64,000 nucleotides of DNA. Source: Trichobilharzia szidati. Its lineage: Eukaryota; Platyhelminthes; Trematoda; Strigeidida; Schistosomatidae. Under the pieces are notes generated by a model. The model made no database searches. It was not told where the DNA came from and saw nothing but the letters and a program-made list of their open reading frames with translations. A program made the translations under genes and the position numbers. Shown here piece after piece: positions 1-10,524 of the stretch. Each line of letters starts with the position of its first letter. Within the stretch, counting starts at the first letter, position 1. The stretch spans positions 13,650,804-13,714,803 of the forward strand of contig OX235277.1 of the NCBI GenBank assembly GCA_944472155.2. Reading direction: 5' to 3'.

Positions 1-502
1 TGGCGATTACCTCCAACTGTCTAATATCAAATCATTGTGCACCGTGATGGCGGGCTACCTAGAATGGTGGCCACATTGCAAATACCTGACTGATAGAATT
101 CAGTCTGCACCAAAGAAGGACTAGATACGTCACACTAGTTACTAGTGTCCTATCAAAATCATGTTTTCTGTTGATTTAGAAGCATTAACTAACAGAAAAA
201 TACAGAATAAACGGGAATGGTAAGATCCGAGTACCAATATGATATTTGGAATCCAGAAGGAATCTTACTGTTTAATATGTGGGAATTTCTGGAATTTAGA
301 ATGTACAGTTTGATTCTGCTAAACTACATGTGATCTGTGCCAATCAAAGTAAACTTAACTTTCAGATGCGTCATGTCACCGCAAAATATTTAGCTTAGCT
401 GTGTGGTGAAACCGAGAATTTCCTTTTACATTGATTCAGTTAACTGTGAGTTTCTTGCGGCATATGACATCCTAATTTTACTGGAAATATTTTTGTCTTC
501 AG
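1..502. other. No gene recognised
   Basis: AT-rich sequence without a long open frame. The last 20 bases form a good splice acceptor for the candidate micro-exon that follows. Another acceptor-like site ends at 364, but the frames behind it close quickly. Read as intron or intergenic DNA. Confidence 0.5.
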
Positions 503-526
503 CTTCCTCTTCATAAACGACCACGA
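503..526 (+). CDS. Candidate 24-bp micro-exon
   Basis: A strong acceptor (branch-like CTAAT/ACTGG, then TTTTTGTCTTC and AG at 501-502) is followed by 24 bases and a near-consensus donor GTAAGT at 527. The length is a multiple of three. All codons are open in the frame reading LPLHKRPR. Exons this short, with lengths divisible by three, are the hallmark of schistosome micro-exon genes, which encode small secreted proteins. The parent gene is not identified: no neighbouring exon could be joined to it with certainty. A chance acceptor/donor pair is the main alternative, because such pairs do arise in 64 kb of AT-rich DNA. Confidence 0.35.
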
Positions 527-564
527 GTAAGTAGAGCAATGTATGACGGGACTTCGGAAAATCA

Positions 565-751
565 GCTTTTTTTATTACAGCTTGATTCCACACAGTACTT
601 TTGGTAGAAGTATGGAATTTTCAGCATGGATATCGGTAGCCCAAATTTCGCAGGCCGACCATAGATATCGGGTGTGCGCCGGCAGGGGATCGAACCCCGG
701 ACCATGTGCATGGTCGGCGAGAGTCCTAACCACTGTGCCACCGACGCACAG
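565..751 (-). mobile_element. tRNA-derived SINE, copy 1
   Basis: Read on the minus strand, it starts with a tRNA-like head holding a pol III A box (TGGCACAGTGGTTAGG) and a perfect B box (GGTTCGATCCC). A body containing GGTCGGCCTGC follows, and the element ends in a T/A-rich tail. The same unit is at 14555-14715 and 57380-57570. The last 60 or so bases (571-626) resemble the 3' end of the LINE copies at 3.6 and 5.6 kb, as expected when a SINE borrows its partner LINE's 3' tail. No clear target-site duplication is seen. It is not a tRNA gene: there is no credible acceptor stem or anticodon arm. Confidence 0.8.
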
Positions 752-2099
752 TCATAATTACATACTGTGGATGTAATTGGTAAATACTTAACGGAATATG
801 TTATTCACTAAGCGATATTTTCAAGACTGTTTTCTCCTCAACAAGTTTGAGCATAATCATGATGTGAACGATGTCATGGCTTCGCATTACATGAGATGTG
901 CATCAATCCTGGAACAGAGTATTTTACTATTGAACAGTCTACTTCACTGTTTCCATTTTATATAAAAATATTCTCAACTAACTGTGAACAATTTTCATGA
1001 AAGCATGCATTCGTCAAATTGTAGAACTTGGTCAATATATAACCATTTCCATAAACTAAAAGAGGACAGTTTACAACTTTCCTTATACTCTGAAACTGAT
1101 ATCACTCTGTATTCATAGTCAGAGATTAACAATTACGTTTTCTCTTTCCTCATGTTAGATAGCTGAAAATGTTGTGAATATTTATTTACTGAAAATTGAA
1201 TAACGAATGTATTCTTATTTAATGCATAATGCTTTCATAATACATCTACATTTATGTGTTCATTGTTATGCAGAGCTTTTCAGTAAGAGGTCTTATACTG
1301 GATGACTTTCTTACTTTATTTAACACCTTTTCATACTGAAACTCGTGTATAGTGAGGTATTATCAGATTTTCATGATATTTATCATAAGGAAGTATAAAA
1401 GCATTTTTCTAAAACACTGCTGTACAAATAAAAAATAGTGTTGTACATACTGTAACAACCATAGTCGGCGTTTTGTGTTCTGAACGCAGGAAACCAGTCC
1501 TAGTGTCCCACTATATAGATAAAAAAATTCCCCTACGATAATTGAGAGACAGTTATTTTCAATAAAGTCTATGGCACTTTTCAACAAACAATATACCAAA
1601 CCGCAGAATAATCTCAATAGTGCCGTTAGGCAGCTATACAAATTGAATTAGTTAAGAGATGCAAAACGAGTTCTATACAACACAATTATTTAACTGAATT
1701 TAACCGTATTAAGTAACTGAGAATTAACAAAAAATATTCTCGGTAAGGTGGGAACCAAACTCTGTTGGCGAGTATTGCGCGCCAAATAACTCCCACATAC
1801 AGTCCAGGGTAGGGTGATCTCGGTTCACTCAAACAAAGTCGCAGATATAAGTCAACAGGTTATCAGTATTAATACACAACCGCAAATGTGAAGCATTGAG
1901 ATTAGACAGTAAATAGAGACAAAGAGAAATAAACGGAATCAAGTCGGCATTTTATATACAAGTATCAGAACAATGAAATGTAGCCCAGGAGAACAGAGGG
2001 AAATAAGTGCAAAGTTGGTTAAACCGTCCAAATAAGTATGACTGTTGTTAATAAATACTTCAGTAGACGTTTTCCAAACAATTATTCCGACACACTTAC
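752..2099. other. No gene recognised
   Basis: About 1.3 kb of AT-rich sequence. A 92-codon minus-strand frame (1363-1641) is hydrophobic and Cys/Leu-rich, without a convincing donor or any family motif. Probably intronic or intergenic. Confidence 0.4.
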
Positions 2100-2204
2100 C
2101 ACTGTTTTCAACCAAAAGGAATTCATTTGCATCTTCAAACGATTCGAACAATTCGAAGTTTATTTCCTTATTATAGTCGATCAGGCACCATGAGCAGAAT
2201 TTCA
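2100..2204 (-). CDS. Candidate internal coding exon, 105 bp
   Basis: On the minus strand a TTTCAG acceptor (AG at 2206-2205) opens a 105-bp stretch that ends at a near-perfect donor, GTG/GTAAGTG, at 2100/2099. The stretch has no stop in the frame that continues through both sites. It is phase 1 at both ends and exactly 35 codons, so it could be skipped or duplicated without a frame change. The encoded segment begins KFCSWCLID and is rich in Glu, Asn and Phe (ELFESFEDANEFLL), unlike translated AT-rich noise. I do not recognise the family. No flanking exon was identified, so the host gene is unknown. Confidence 0.45.
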
Positions 2205-3295
2205 CTGAAATTTTCTAGTTGTTTATTCTTTTCATAAGCAAAACTCTGTCGGACTCATCATTTTTCTTTGTACTCAGCTTCCTTCTACTTATAAGCAATA
2301 AGTAGTATGAACTGGTATTTCTTTGCTACATTTTCAGTCCGTATTCAAAGAACATCATTCAATTTCTTCTGTGATCATTTTCATTGCGTGATAAAAGTGT
2401 GCTCGCCGTACACCTTCCTGTTACGTTCCACTCTCGCTCTCCATCATGAAACTTATTTTTCGAACTACTCGTTTCTTGCTCTGTATATCTGGGGGTTTGT
2501 TTATTTTTGACTACAAGGCTTTTTCGACACAGCTATATTGTTAAATTTCCTGATACACTATGAGTGCTTTCGGCAATATTTAGCTCCAACACCTCAGAAA
2601 CCAAGTTTTGTAGCTTTATTGACATTTTCATCTGCATTCTAATATCATCCTGGATTTTATGAGTGGATTTTCACATGCTAATTATTATTTAGAAATACTC
2701 GACAGTTGTCATAAATCAGTTGTAGTTACCTGTTTCGGACAAAATCCTTAGGGAGGAACTTGTCAAGATTGGTATTCTAGACTAACGAAACGAAGGTATG
2801 AAGTCTTTTGGCAGTTTTTTAAACAATCCGATTTTCTCCGAATGTGGCATAACCCGGGTGTAGACACAAAGGTGTGAAATAGTTCGATTATTATGTTTTG
2901 ACAATATTCTCAATATTTCTCTTTTATTTCACTGAACAAGATAAAGCCAGCAGGTTTCAAATCAACCTTTAAAATTCCTTTGTGTGCATAAATGAAATAG
3001 TTTGCAGTGCTTCGTATTTACGAAACATTTGAGTTAAGATGAATAATTCATGTTGTTTCAAGAGCAAATGGAGATTTCCCTTCCAGATCATTGAAAATTA
3101 CTCATTAACTATAGATAAACAGGATCGGAAGATTCTTCTTTTGTGATGTGTTAACATGAACATGATAATTACCCAAGAATAAAGTAAACTTACTCAAAAT
3201 AACCGATATTTATTAAGCGGTATTGCCTACAACTCGCTGTTTAATTTCCATTCCACTAACATTTATAGAAAATCATCTCTTTCCATATTCCACAG
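2205..3295. other. No gene recognised
   Basis: AT-rich spacer. A strong acceptor-like site ends at 2332 (CTACATTTTCAG), but no good donor or long frame follows. A good acceptor at the right end (CACTAAC branch-like sequence, then TCTCTTTCCATATTCCACAG) leads into the next candidate. Confidence 0.4.
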
Positions 3296-3374
3296 ATGAC
3301 TGAATCTACAAAAGCTTATCACAATAGTGAAACAATTTTAAATCAGCGAATGAGACAACTTATCGTTCTTACGT
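3296..3374 (+). CDS. Candidate exon starting with ATG after a strong acceptor
   Basis: The acceptor ending at 3295 is one of the best in the window, with branch-like CTAAC about 40 bases upstream and a pyrimidine tract. The next codon is ATG and the frame stays open for 28 codons (start MTESTKAYHN) before TAA. A donor GTAAAT lies at 3375 and a weaker GTGTAA at 3373. The peptide is polar and Gln/Asn/Thr-rich, with no recognised motif. It could be a 5' coding exon after cis- or trans-splicing, or a chance open frame. Confidence 0.28.
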
Positions 3375-3599
3375 GTAAATAAGATAAAGATCATATTGAA
3401 ACTGTATTTATCGGAAACTCCTCCTACATAGGTAGGCAAAATACGTCTACTGTATATCGGAATAACGACTTGCACATATCTTCATTATTGGGTCACTTTT
3501 GTGTTCCGTTCTGTACTTGTTTGTATTTATTTTATGTTTTCCATGCTGTTTTATACTGATGGTTTTATTAAATCTATCACTGCGCTATTTGACATTATT

Positions 3600-4640
3600 A
3601 TTATTAATAATAATAATGATTTACTTTATTCCAAAAACAGTACTTGTGATACAGAATGGAATTTTCAGCATTAATCACAATATTGCATCTAATTTCCTCA
3701 AATTATAAATAAAATTAATCACACAGAAAATTTTTTTCCATTTACAGTAGGGGCAATGTAAAAAAAAACATGCAGTATATAAAATGGAAATGATGATAAT
3801 AATGATAGCAGCTTAGGTAATGATAATAATACAAGTGGAAAATGCCGTGGGCTTGTTTCACACAGTATTGTCGATGCGGTATAGAAACCCTAGCGTGTTT
3901 AAAAATATTGAATGTAATGTTCTCTTTACAAGATATAGTGAGGGAAAAAACAAAGATTACAGCAGTCATAGAGATAAGTTGGTGTTTGCAATTATGAGAG
4001 AAAAACAAAGAAGCAACAGGACCATAAATATAATAGAAATAATAGAAGTAAAACTTGAAGGTATATAAGGATGGATGGAGGAGATTTTTTATTTACTAGA
4101 TGAAAAAATGGTTAGTCAATTCTTGCCTGACGCTATTTTCATCACATAAAATACGTGCCAAGTATGGTATCATAGAATTTTTATACTTAGACGTGCGAGC
4201 ATACAGTTTTCTGAAGTTACTTCTTGTTCTACCTGAGGAGATGCAAGGTGAAAGCTGAGGGTGAAGTGGATGCTCCAAGTCAGACAAAATCCCTTTAGGA
4301 AATTTACTGCACGAAGTCAAGTGCCTATCGACAACGACGTTAACTATGTGGTCCACTGGGACACCACTCATCCTACTGACAGTCTTCAGCATTCTACGAA
4401 TTGTGACAAAGTCCTTTTTAAGCAAACCAGGAAAGAATAAGGGTGAACAATAAAGAAGAATAGGTAGGATGCAAGAGTTTATGAACTGTAAGAGGAGGGG
4501 TTGAGGTATACCTGAGTGCCTTAACTTCTTAATGTAAAATGTCAGGCGGAATATTTTACTGGAGATCGCTGACACATGGGAAGACCAGGAGAGATCAGAA
4601 GAGAGAATAAGTCCAAGATACCAAATAATAATTAATAATA
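3600..4640 (-). mobile_element. 5'-truncated non-LTR retrotransposon (CR1/Jockey type), copy 1
   Basis: Minus-strand LINE fragment. The RT C-terminus (4575-4096) is followed by about 0.5 kb of 3' UTR. The element ends at low coordinates in GGAATAAAGTAAATCATT plus an (ATT)n-like run at 3600-3618. The same 3' end occurs at 5636 (copy 2) and, nearly identical, inside the repeat at 24353-24461. The 5' side is cut near 4640. Perere/SR-type CR1 or Jockey LINEs of schistosomes are the likely relatives, based on the RT C-terminal pattern. Confidence 0.75.
4096..4575 (-). pseudogene. LINE reverse transcriptase, C-terminal fragment
   Basis: A 159-codon open frame matching the part of LINE ORF2 beyond the RT palm/thumb. 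It contains the blocks SKIFRLTFYIKKL, LLLQFINSCILPILLYCSP, PGLLKKD and VDRHLTSC. The same blocks recur in the fragments at 6201-6866 and 49286-49546. The catalytic palm (YADD region) and the endonuclease domain are missing, so it cannot be active. Truncation at its 5' side is the usual outcome of target-primed reverse transcription. Confidence 0.8.
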
Positions 4641-5635
4641 TCTGGGTCTATTTAATACTTAATAATCTTGTCAGTAGCACGCGGCACAAAGCCAATTTAG
4701 TCACAGGTAAGGGAATATACATGAACAGCCCGTTTAAATGAAGGAGCCATTAATTTATGCGTTCATTCTTCAAACAATATTCTTCAATGAAATTGTCAAA
4801 CATCAAATCTCGTGAGAAGTGATTTTGAAATATGGTCAAACTTTAGTTACTGGTTTGTCGCCATGGTTTTTAAGGATAAATTACTTTGGATTCTGTACAT
4901 CTGATGATACATGTTGAATTTCAGTTAATTTTTATGAGGTTATTATAACTGTGATGATTACTGTATTGAAATAACTTGACACACAACCTAGTAAGTATAC
5001 AAAAATGAGTCAGCTTTCAAGTTCCTAAAATCTCTCGGTATAATATGCAGAAATCAAACATTATATAAATCACTACAGCCCACACAAATTTAGGCGCAAT
5101 TTCCGAAGCTGAACTTCATCACGATAATTGTAACTTATTCTAACTCCTCTTCACCATACTTATTACGACACAAAGGTAGATGCAATCTGAATCATTTGTA
5201 AAATTTATTCTTATATATTTTTTTCTCAGATTATAGTTAGAATGGCGAATATCTAGTATGGTAAAGATTACATTGGTACAACACCATTAGGTACTGATGT
5301 TTGCAGCACTGCAGAAAATAAATAAAACAAGGTCTTCATATATGACACTGCTAGATTGATCCTAGCGGTATTTACCCATCATTCCTAATCATTTTATTTG
5401 TGTCTGTGAGACGTCATTGCTCAGAGGGAAACTGATATTGATGAACAGGTGTAAATTATGAGGTTGAAAGACAATAAAATACAGGTGAGGATGATCCCCT
5501 CAAATGATGTGCACCCAATATCTTTGCAAAGCGTATACGCCTTATAATTTCCAAATTGTCTAGTAACAATGCTTAAATACTGAGATAGCGCATATACTGG
5601 TGGCCTACTCAAATCACCGAGTTACTAAATTTATT
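4641..5635. other. No gene recognised
   Basis: AT-rich spacer between two LINE fragments. One 63-codon minus-strand frame (5421-5612) lacks splice support and known motifs. Confidence 0.45.
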
Positions 5636-6866
5636 TTAATAATAATAATTTGCTTTATTCCAAAACAGTACTTGTGATACAGAATGAAATTCTGAGCATT
5701 TTTACTACAGTATTGCATCCAGTTAGTACATTATCAATAAATAGAATTCTACATAGATTGAGGAAACCACAGTTCATTATTACAACAATACATTGGCATG
5801 TCAGTAGCAAAGGTAAAGCTGGAACAGTGTTTGAAGGTGTTAGAAAAGTGGGAGCTGTCTTATTAACAGGCGTAAGCGAGAGAAAGAGACAAAGCAGCAC
5901 ATAACGGAAAAAGAAGAGAGAGAAAAGGAAAAGAAAGAAATAAAATGTTGTACATGTTGATGATGTGGGTTGGAAAGACGAGATCCACTTGTACTACTGA
6001 CTATTTAATGAATTATAGGTGTCACACCTAATGCTTTCTTTATCACACAGAACACGAGCTAAGTAGGGTATGGTTGAGTTTTTGTACTTGCTGGTGCGTG
6101 CATATAGTTTTCTATATTGGCCTCTTGTTTTACCTGATGAGATGCAAGGGGAGAGTTGTGAGTGAAGAGGGTGGTGTGAGTTAGATAAAATGGATTCGGC
6201 CTATTTTTCACATGAGTCCATGTGCCTGTCAACCAGAGTATTAACAAGCTGGTTAAGCGGCACGTTGCTTACTCTGCTGACAAACTTTAAAATCCTGTGG
6301 AATAAAGTATAGTCTTTCTTCAGTATCCATGGAAAAACTAAGAGGGAACAGTAGAGAATAATAGGCAGAATGCGAGAGTTAACGAATTGTAGGAGTAAGG
6401 GTCGGGTTATGCCAGAATGTTTTAACCTCTTGATGTAGAAGGTAAGACGGAATATTTTCTTAGAAACTGCTATGATATGAGACGACCAGGAGAGATCAGC
6501 AGATAGAATAACCCATAGGTATTTAATTTCCGATTTGGTTTCTATTTCAGTGCCGTCTATGTTGCATACCTCGTAAGAGCCAAACAGTTTGTTTAGGTCG
6601 GATTTATGCCTAAAGGTGACATTGACCGTTTGGCATTTGGAGGGGTTTAGGGTAAGACCATTTTCCTTGGACCACTGGCTGATTTCTGACAGAAAGCCAT
6701 CAAGTTTAGAGCAGTCGCTTTGACATTTGATAGGCAAAGATACAGACAGATCGTCAGCGTATTTGACAAAATTAATGTCATTTGAAGATGGTGAGTCATG
6801 TAGAAAGAAAGAAAAGAGAAGTGGGGAGAGTACAGCGCCTTGGGGGAATCCAGCTTCAGTGAGTCA
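5636..6866 (-). mobile_element. 5'-truncated non-LTR retrotransposon (CR1/Jockey type), copy 2
   Basis: Same LINE family and orientation as copy 1, but longer at the 5' side, so it includes the RT active-site region. The 3' end is an (AAT)n-like run at 5637-5649 followed by the shared tail (5652-5700). The 3' UTR segment 5870-5960 is purine-rich. The 5' break lies near 6866, where similarity to RT stops just upstream of the GFPQGAVLSP motif. Confidence 0.8.
6201..6866 (-). pseudogene. LINE reverse transcriptase fragment with GFPQG and YADD motifs
   Basis: One continuous minus-strand frame carries RT motif 4 (GFPQGAVLSPLLF, about 6854-6815) and motif 5 (FVKYADDLSV, about 6770-6740, holding the catalytic Asp-Asp). 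It continues with WSKENGLTLNPSKCQ and then the C-terminal blocks FRLTFYIKRLKHSGI and LLLQFVNSRILPIILYC. No frame break occurs over about 220 codons, so this copy is fairly young. It lacks the N-terminal palm motifs and the endonuclease, and so is inactive. Reverse transcriptases of this class copy their own RNA at a nicked chromosomal target. Confidence 0.85.
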
Positions 6867-7441
6867 TCATGAGGCATCAAATTTACTGCATTTCATTTCG
6901 TCATTATAATTCTTCAAATATGTTAATGAATTGTGTCTTACTGCAACATACGTTTTCAAGAAGACTTTAGCCTTCTGACACTGATTTTTTTGAGGAAATC
7001 GGATGATACCTCTGCAGAGTAATGGAGTGCGCGTTGGATAGGAGAAAACTCATTCAGTTGGGTGTATTTTGATTATTATATTACTGAAAGATAATGTGCA
7101 AAGGAATAAATTCCATTCAAAACAAAGACTGAAAATTCTTTACGGTTTAAAAAAGGTTTTTGGAGTAGATCTTTTTGAAAATTGTTACACCGCTTCGATT
7201 CTGAATCCATACCGAATCCTGCATATGTGCACTTGCTTGGGAGATTGGTTTCAAATATGCAACTACTGGATCACAGGTCACCCAGAATAAGAAGTGGGTA
7301 ATAATTTGTTAATTGTTAGTTTGACCAAAAAGTCACCATCAGTGCATTATATGCTGCTGTGGAAACTGAAGTGCAGAATGTCATGAAACCATGCTCATTT
7401 ACATTGAAGAATCGAATGTTATGATTTCTTTCTTTCTGTAG
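6867..7441. other. No gene recognised
   Basis: AT-rich spacer with one 73-codon plus-strand frame (7069-7290) of no known family. Its last 20 bases are a very pyrimidine-rich acceptor for the next entry. Confidence 0.4.
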
Positions 7442-7503
7442 GTGAAGCAAGTTCAACATTTCTCGAGATGGAGCTTACTTTTTCCAGTTGGGAAGTTTAT
7501 TGA
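7442..7503 (+). CDS. Candidate terminal coding exon
   Basis: A very strong acceptor (TTTCTTTCTTTCTGTAG ending at 7441) is followed by a short open stretch. In the frame needing one base from the previous exon it reads EASSTFLEMELTF and so on, to TGA at 7501. A second frame (VKQVQHF...) is open to 7509. A possible poly(A) signal, AATAAA, lies about 50 bases beyond at 7551. The layout suits a 3' terminal exon of a small gene, but the product is not recognised. Confidence 0.28.
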
Positions 7504-8204
7504 TCTCTAAAATTTTGAAATCAAAACAACAAAGAAAGATCAGCGGAATACAATAAAAGCTGCCAGTTCTATGTATTTTTGAAAAAAACGGATTTCAGAT
7601 GAAAATATGATAAGTATGAACAGTAAAATTCATAAGCTCTGATGACACGTCAACTAATTACCTCAATATTTATGGTGAAAACGGGGAAATGAAATCACAA
7701 GTGGAATAAACAGAAGAATCCAGGGTAAGGTACATTTTCAGTCAGTCAAATGAATCCCAGATTTTGTATAAAGAAAACTTTATATATCTAGTCTGCCTAC
7801 TCCAGACTAGTCGAAATATCAAAATAAATGGTTGTTTACTTTTGTTTTCTTTCATTTCTACGTCCCCTCTGATATCACAAATCTATTAAGGCCTCTGTTT
7901 GCGCGCATTAACGCAGAGGAGTAATCACGATTTGCACGTGAAATTGATTTGATTGACAAATTACCACAGCAATATCGTCAAACTCAGTATACCTACTGCA
8001 TTCTATACCTTCCATGGGCTTACTTGAAACAAACATTCATTTCAGCCGAGTTATACATAGTCTTGGTTTGTTGCTGCATAATGCATGTGACAGATTGACG
8101 GTTAATTCCATTCATATCTCTGCCTTGTTATTTTCTGCCCTTGTGTTCAACTTTATACTACTTGCGAATGGTCGGTAATTTGAGTTATTTTTTCCACTCG
8201 ATTT
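7504..8204. other. No gene recognised
   Basis: AT-rich spacer. Contains the AATAAA at 7551 and little else. Confidence 0.4.
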
Positions 8205-8440
8205 TAAATTTTCCCGGTCCAGTCAGTCGACGGGTAAATCTAAAATGGAATTAAATAATTATTTATGACTCATTGCACAAGAGGTAGCGTTTGAAACTAT
8301 TAGCACTGGGTTCGAGCCTCAGTGGGAATATCATCGCTCTCTGAGGAATTCAGGTACTTTCATCCAGGTGACAAGTCCTAAATTTAACGAAATGCTCATC
8401 TTGGATTCCATTGCTAGTCACCGCCCACCAATCAACCTGT
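8205..8440 (+). mobile_element. Sm-alpha-type SINE, copy 1
   Basis: Sm-alpha elements of schistosomes are pol III-type SINE-like repeats that encode a hammerhead ribozyme. This copy has a B box (GGGTTCGAGCC, 8308-8318), the stretch CCTCAGTGGGA, a ribozyme-like segment (8362-8406) and the downstream GGATTCCATTGCTAG block. A second copy lies in reverse at 19865-20045. Point changes throughout suggest an old insertion. The upstream part (8215-8260) also resembles 20185-20225. Confidence 0.65.
8362..8406 (+). ncRNA. Decayed hammerhead ribozyme of an Sm-alpha element
   Basis: Stem I can form between ATCCA (8362-8366) and TGGAT (8402-8406). The first core strand reads GTGACAA at 8368-8374 where a functional hammerhead needs CTGANGA, so C3 is G and G8 is A. 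The second core strand GAAA is intact at 8389-8392, and the putative cleavage triplet is ATC at 8398-8400. Helix II (GTCC ... AC) is weakened. The two core substitutions predict loss of self-cleavage. Assignment rests on the order of core blocks and the flanking Sm-alpha sequence. Confidence 0.5.
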
Positions 8441-8899
8441 AATATGAGTTAGTGTTTATTTCCAGATAAATATGATTCCTGTTTCATGTATATTGGTTAT
8501 TTGCTGTATATGCCTTATTTATATCCCCCTTTCAGTTGAACGTTGTCTATTTCAATCTCTCTATACTATGTTTGAAATTCGCACGCCATGTAATCTAAAC
8601 GTGAATCAACTTCGACACAGCTTTGCTGCTTTTTCTTGTTGACGCACAGTGATTATGTATTTGAAAGCATTCATCCAAAGACGTCTCGCGACCTGTGGTT
8701 TGTATGTTGGATTTTATTATCGGACGCATGATAAAGCACAGTGCTTAAGACAAATCCTGTTATTTTGGATTTTACGCATCACTCAACGTATGGCCTAAGT
8801 AATCATTTGGGTTACCTCTGTGGATATTCTGGCAGAAATCTACATGGACAAGATAATTTTGACTCTATGTGCATCAGTTTTATCACGTCATATGTAAAC
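8441..8899. other. No gene recognised
   Basis: AT-rich sequence leading to a candidate first exon. Confidence 0.4.
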
Positions 8900-8979
8900 A
8901 TGAGCAGACACATTGAAAATTTGGTCTTATTATGTTCCATGTTGTTCATTCTGCTGTCATCGGTAAGTGGCTGGAACAG
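8900..8979 (+). CDS. Candidate signal-peptide exon of a secreted protein
   Basis: An ATG at 8900 opens a short frame whose product starts MSRHIEN, continues with a hydrophobic core (LVLLCSMLFILLSS) and then reaches VSGWNR. That is the shape of a cleavable signal peptide. Two excellent donors follow: TCG/GTAAGT after 8962 (phase 0, 21 codons) and CAG/GTGAGG after 8979 (phase 2). Using the first would drop the VSGWN segment around the predicted cleavage site. Short signal-peptide first exons followed by long introns are typical of schistosome micro-exon genes and other secreted proteins. No downstream exon was matched with confidence. Confidence 0.42.
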
Positions 8980-10164
8980 GTGAGGTCTTTGAAAGTAACA
9001 GTCCAGTGTATCTATAAAAGACTCAATGAAGGCTGACTAATATTCACTAATTATATTGATATTGAAGTAGTCGTGATGGTTGATTGATGATTTTGCGTCT
9101 AGCAGTGGTCAATGGCAGGATACTCAGCGACCATCATATTACACAGAATAATATAGTATGATTCACTGCACGAATCTTGATGGATGAATTAACTTGTGAC
9201 AATTTTATATCCAGGTCAAAGTTTTAAAAAAGGCTGTCAACTTTCAGTGATGAGAATATGGTTAACTTTTTGATGGTACACTCCTTGACCCACTGAACAT
9301 TCCTTCAGAACTAGCTGCCACTAAAATAACGAAATGATGGAAGACGGAGTAGATATAACTATGTTTCATGCACATTTTGTCCGTGAGGTGGAGTCGTGTG
9401 AGTGATGAAAAAATTCAAAATATATATTGTGTGCGAATTAAGACAATATTCGATGGATGCATATTCACATGATGAAATAAAAGCATTTAATTTGATGGAT
9501 GCCTTTGTAAATATCGCAAGACACAAATGCACTGTCGACAGTCGCATATAGTCACAGATCCAGCAATACGTTTAGGTGTGATATATATATATCAGTACTT
9601 CATAAAGCCATGTATAAAATCTTTGCAGATTCTGGTGAACGAGACTTTCTTTTATTATCAGGAAATAGTTGATTTAGCCAACACATCTAACACAGTTGTA
9701 TTAGATTCTCAATTTTTCTCACCCATGCATCTCATAATTATTTATCTCTCGTTACCTTAGGTTAAGGCTACAGATGTATTTCTCCCTACACTCTTTTTCT
9801 TATGTATATTTATTGATAGTTGGTATAACTATCCAAGATCATCAGAAATATTGAAACCTTTTTTATTGTTAATATCAGTATAAGGTTTCAGCATTGTGGA
9901 TTATATCAAATCAAGTGTAATTATATTTCAATAGTTTACACACTGATAAGTTTTGTTATTGGTAATATTTCGAGCAAAAAATTACTGCCTGTGTTCACAC
10001 CACTGTTGGAATATTTTTATTCACACATTTATGATTTGTACTCATATAGATAGTTCATTATTTTTGTTCAACCATGTTTTTGTATCTAGAATTATATTAC
10101 AAGTTGTTGATAGTTGTACTGAGTCACCCTTGTTACATGTATCCAGTGTGACTTTAATGAATAT
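8980..10164. other. No gene recognised; right part is probably Penelope 3' flank
   Basis: No supported host exon. The part near 9.9-10.16 kb lies directly downstream of the minus-strand Penelope endonuclease frame and is probably its 3' untranslated region, but no end could be fixed. Confidence 0.35.
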
Positions 10165-10524
10165 CTATTCTGTTATAAGTCTTTCTTTCCATTTGTTCAT
10201 GTTAGTTTTTAGAATACACACATTGTCCCAATCGATATTGTGGTTTTTGTCCCATGCATGTGCAGCTATCGATGAACTTTTTTCAAGATTTTTGCAGGCT
10301 TGTGTTCCTGTTGGTTGATCTTTGGTTAGGCGTTTATGTTCATTCACTCTTATTTTGAGTGATCTAGACGTTTGCCCCACATATTTAGTCGGACAGCCAG
10401 CACAAGATATTTTGTAAATCAAGTTGTTTTTATCCATCACTTTTATGGGATCTTTCTGTTGATTTATTTTATTTTTGATTAGATTTGTTGGTGTTGTTAA
10501 TAAGTGAAGCAATCGGTCATTCAA
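10165..10524 (-). pseudogene. Penelope-like element, GIY-YIG endonuclease fragment (family A)
   Basis: A 119-codon minus-strand frame with the C-terminal GIY-YIG nuclease of Penelope-like retroelements. The diagnostic part is YKISCAGCPTKYVGQTSRSL followed by KIRVNEHKRL: the YVG half-motif, then the catalytic-Arg region, then the conserved Glu/His. Penelope elements join a telomerase-related RT to this nuclease, which nicks the target for primed reverse transcription. No RT domain is found upstream, so this is a 5'-truncated copy. Sequence details differ clearly from the copies at 20.9 and 49.9 kb (YKIKCLEC...IYIGQTS), so it is a separate family. Cercyon-type schistosome elements are plausible relatives. 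Confidence 0.82.

Noticed and set aside
660..745. tRNA gene
   Set aside because: A and B boxes are present, but there is no acceptor stem or anticodon arm, and the unit recurs with a LINE-like tail, so it is a SINE.
9953..10318. 121-codon plus-strand ORF
   Set aside because: Antisense to the Penelope nuclease frame at 10165-10524 for much of its length, and without motifs.
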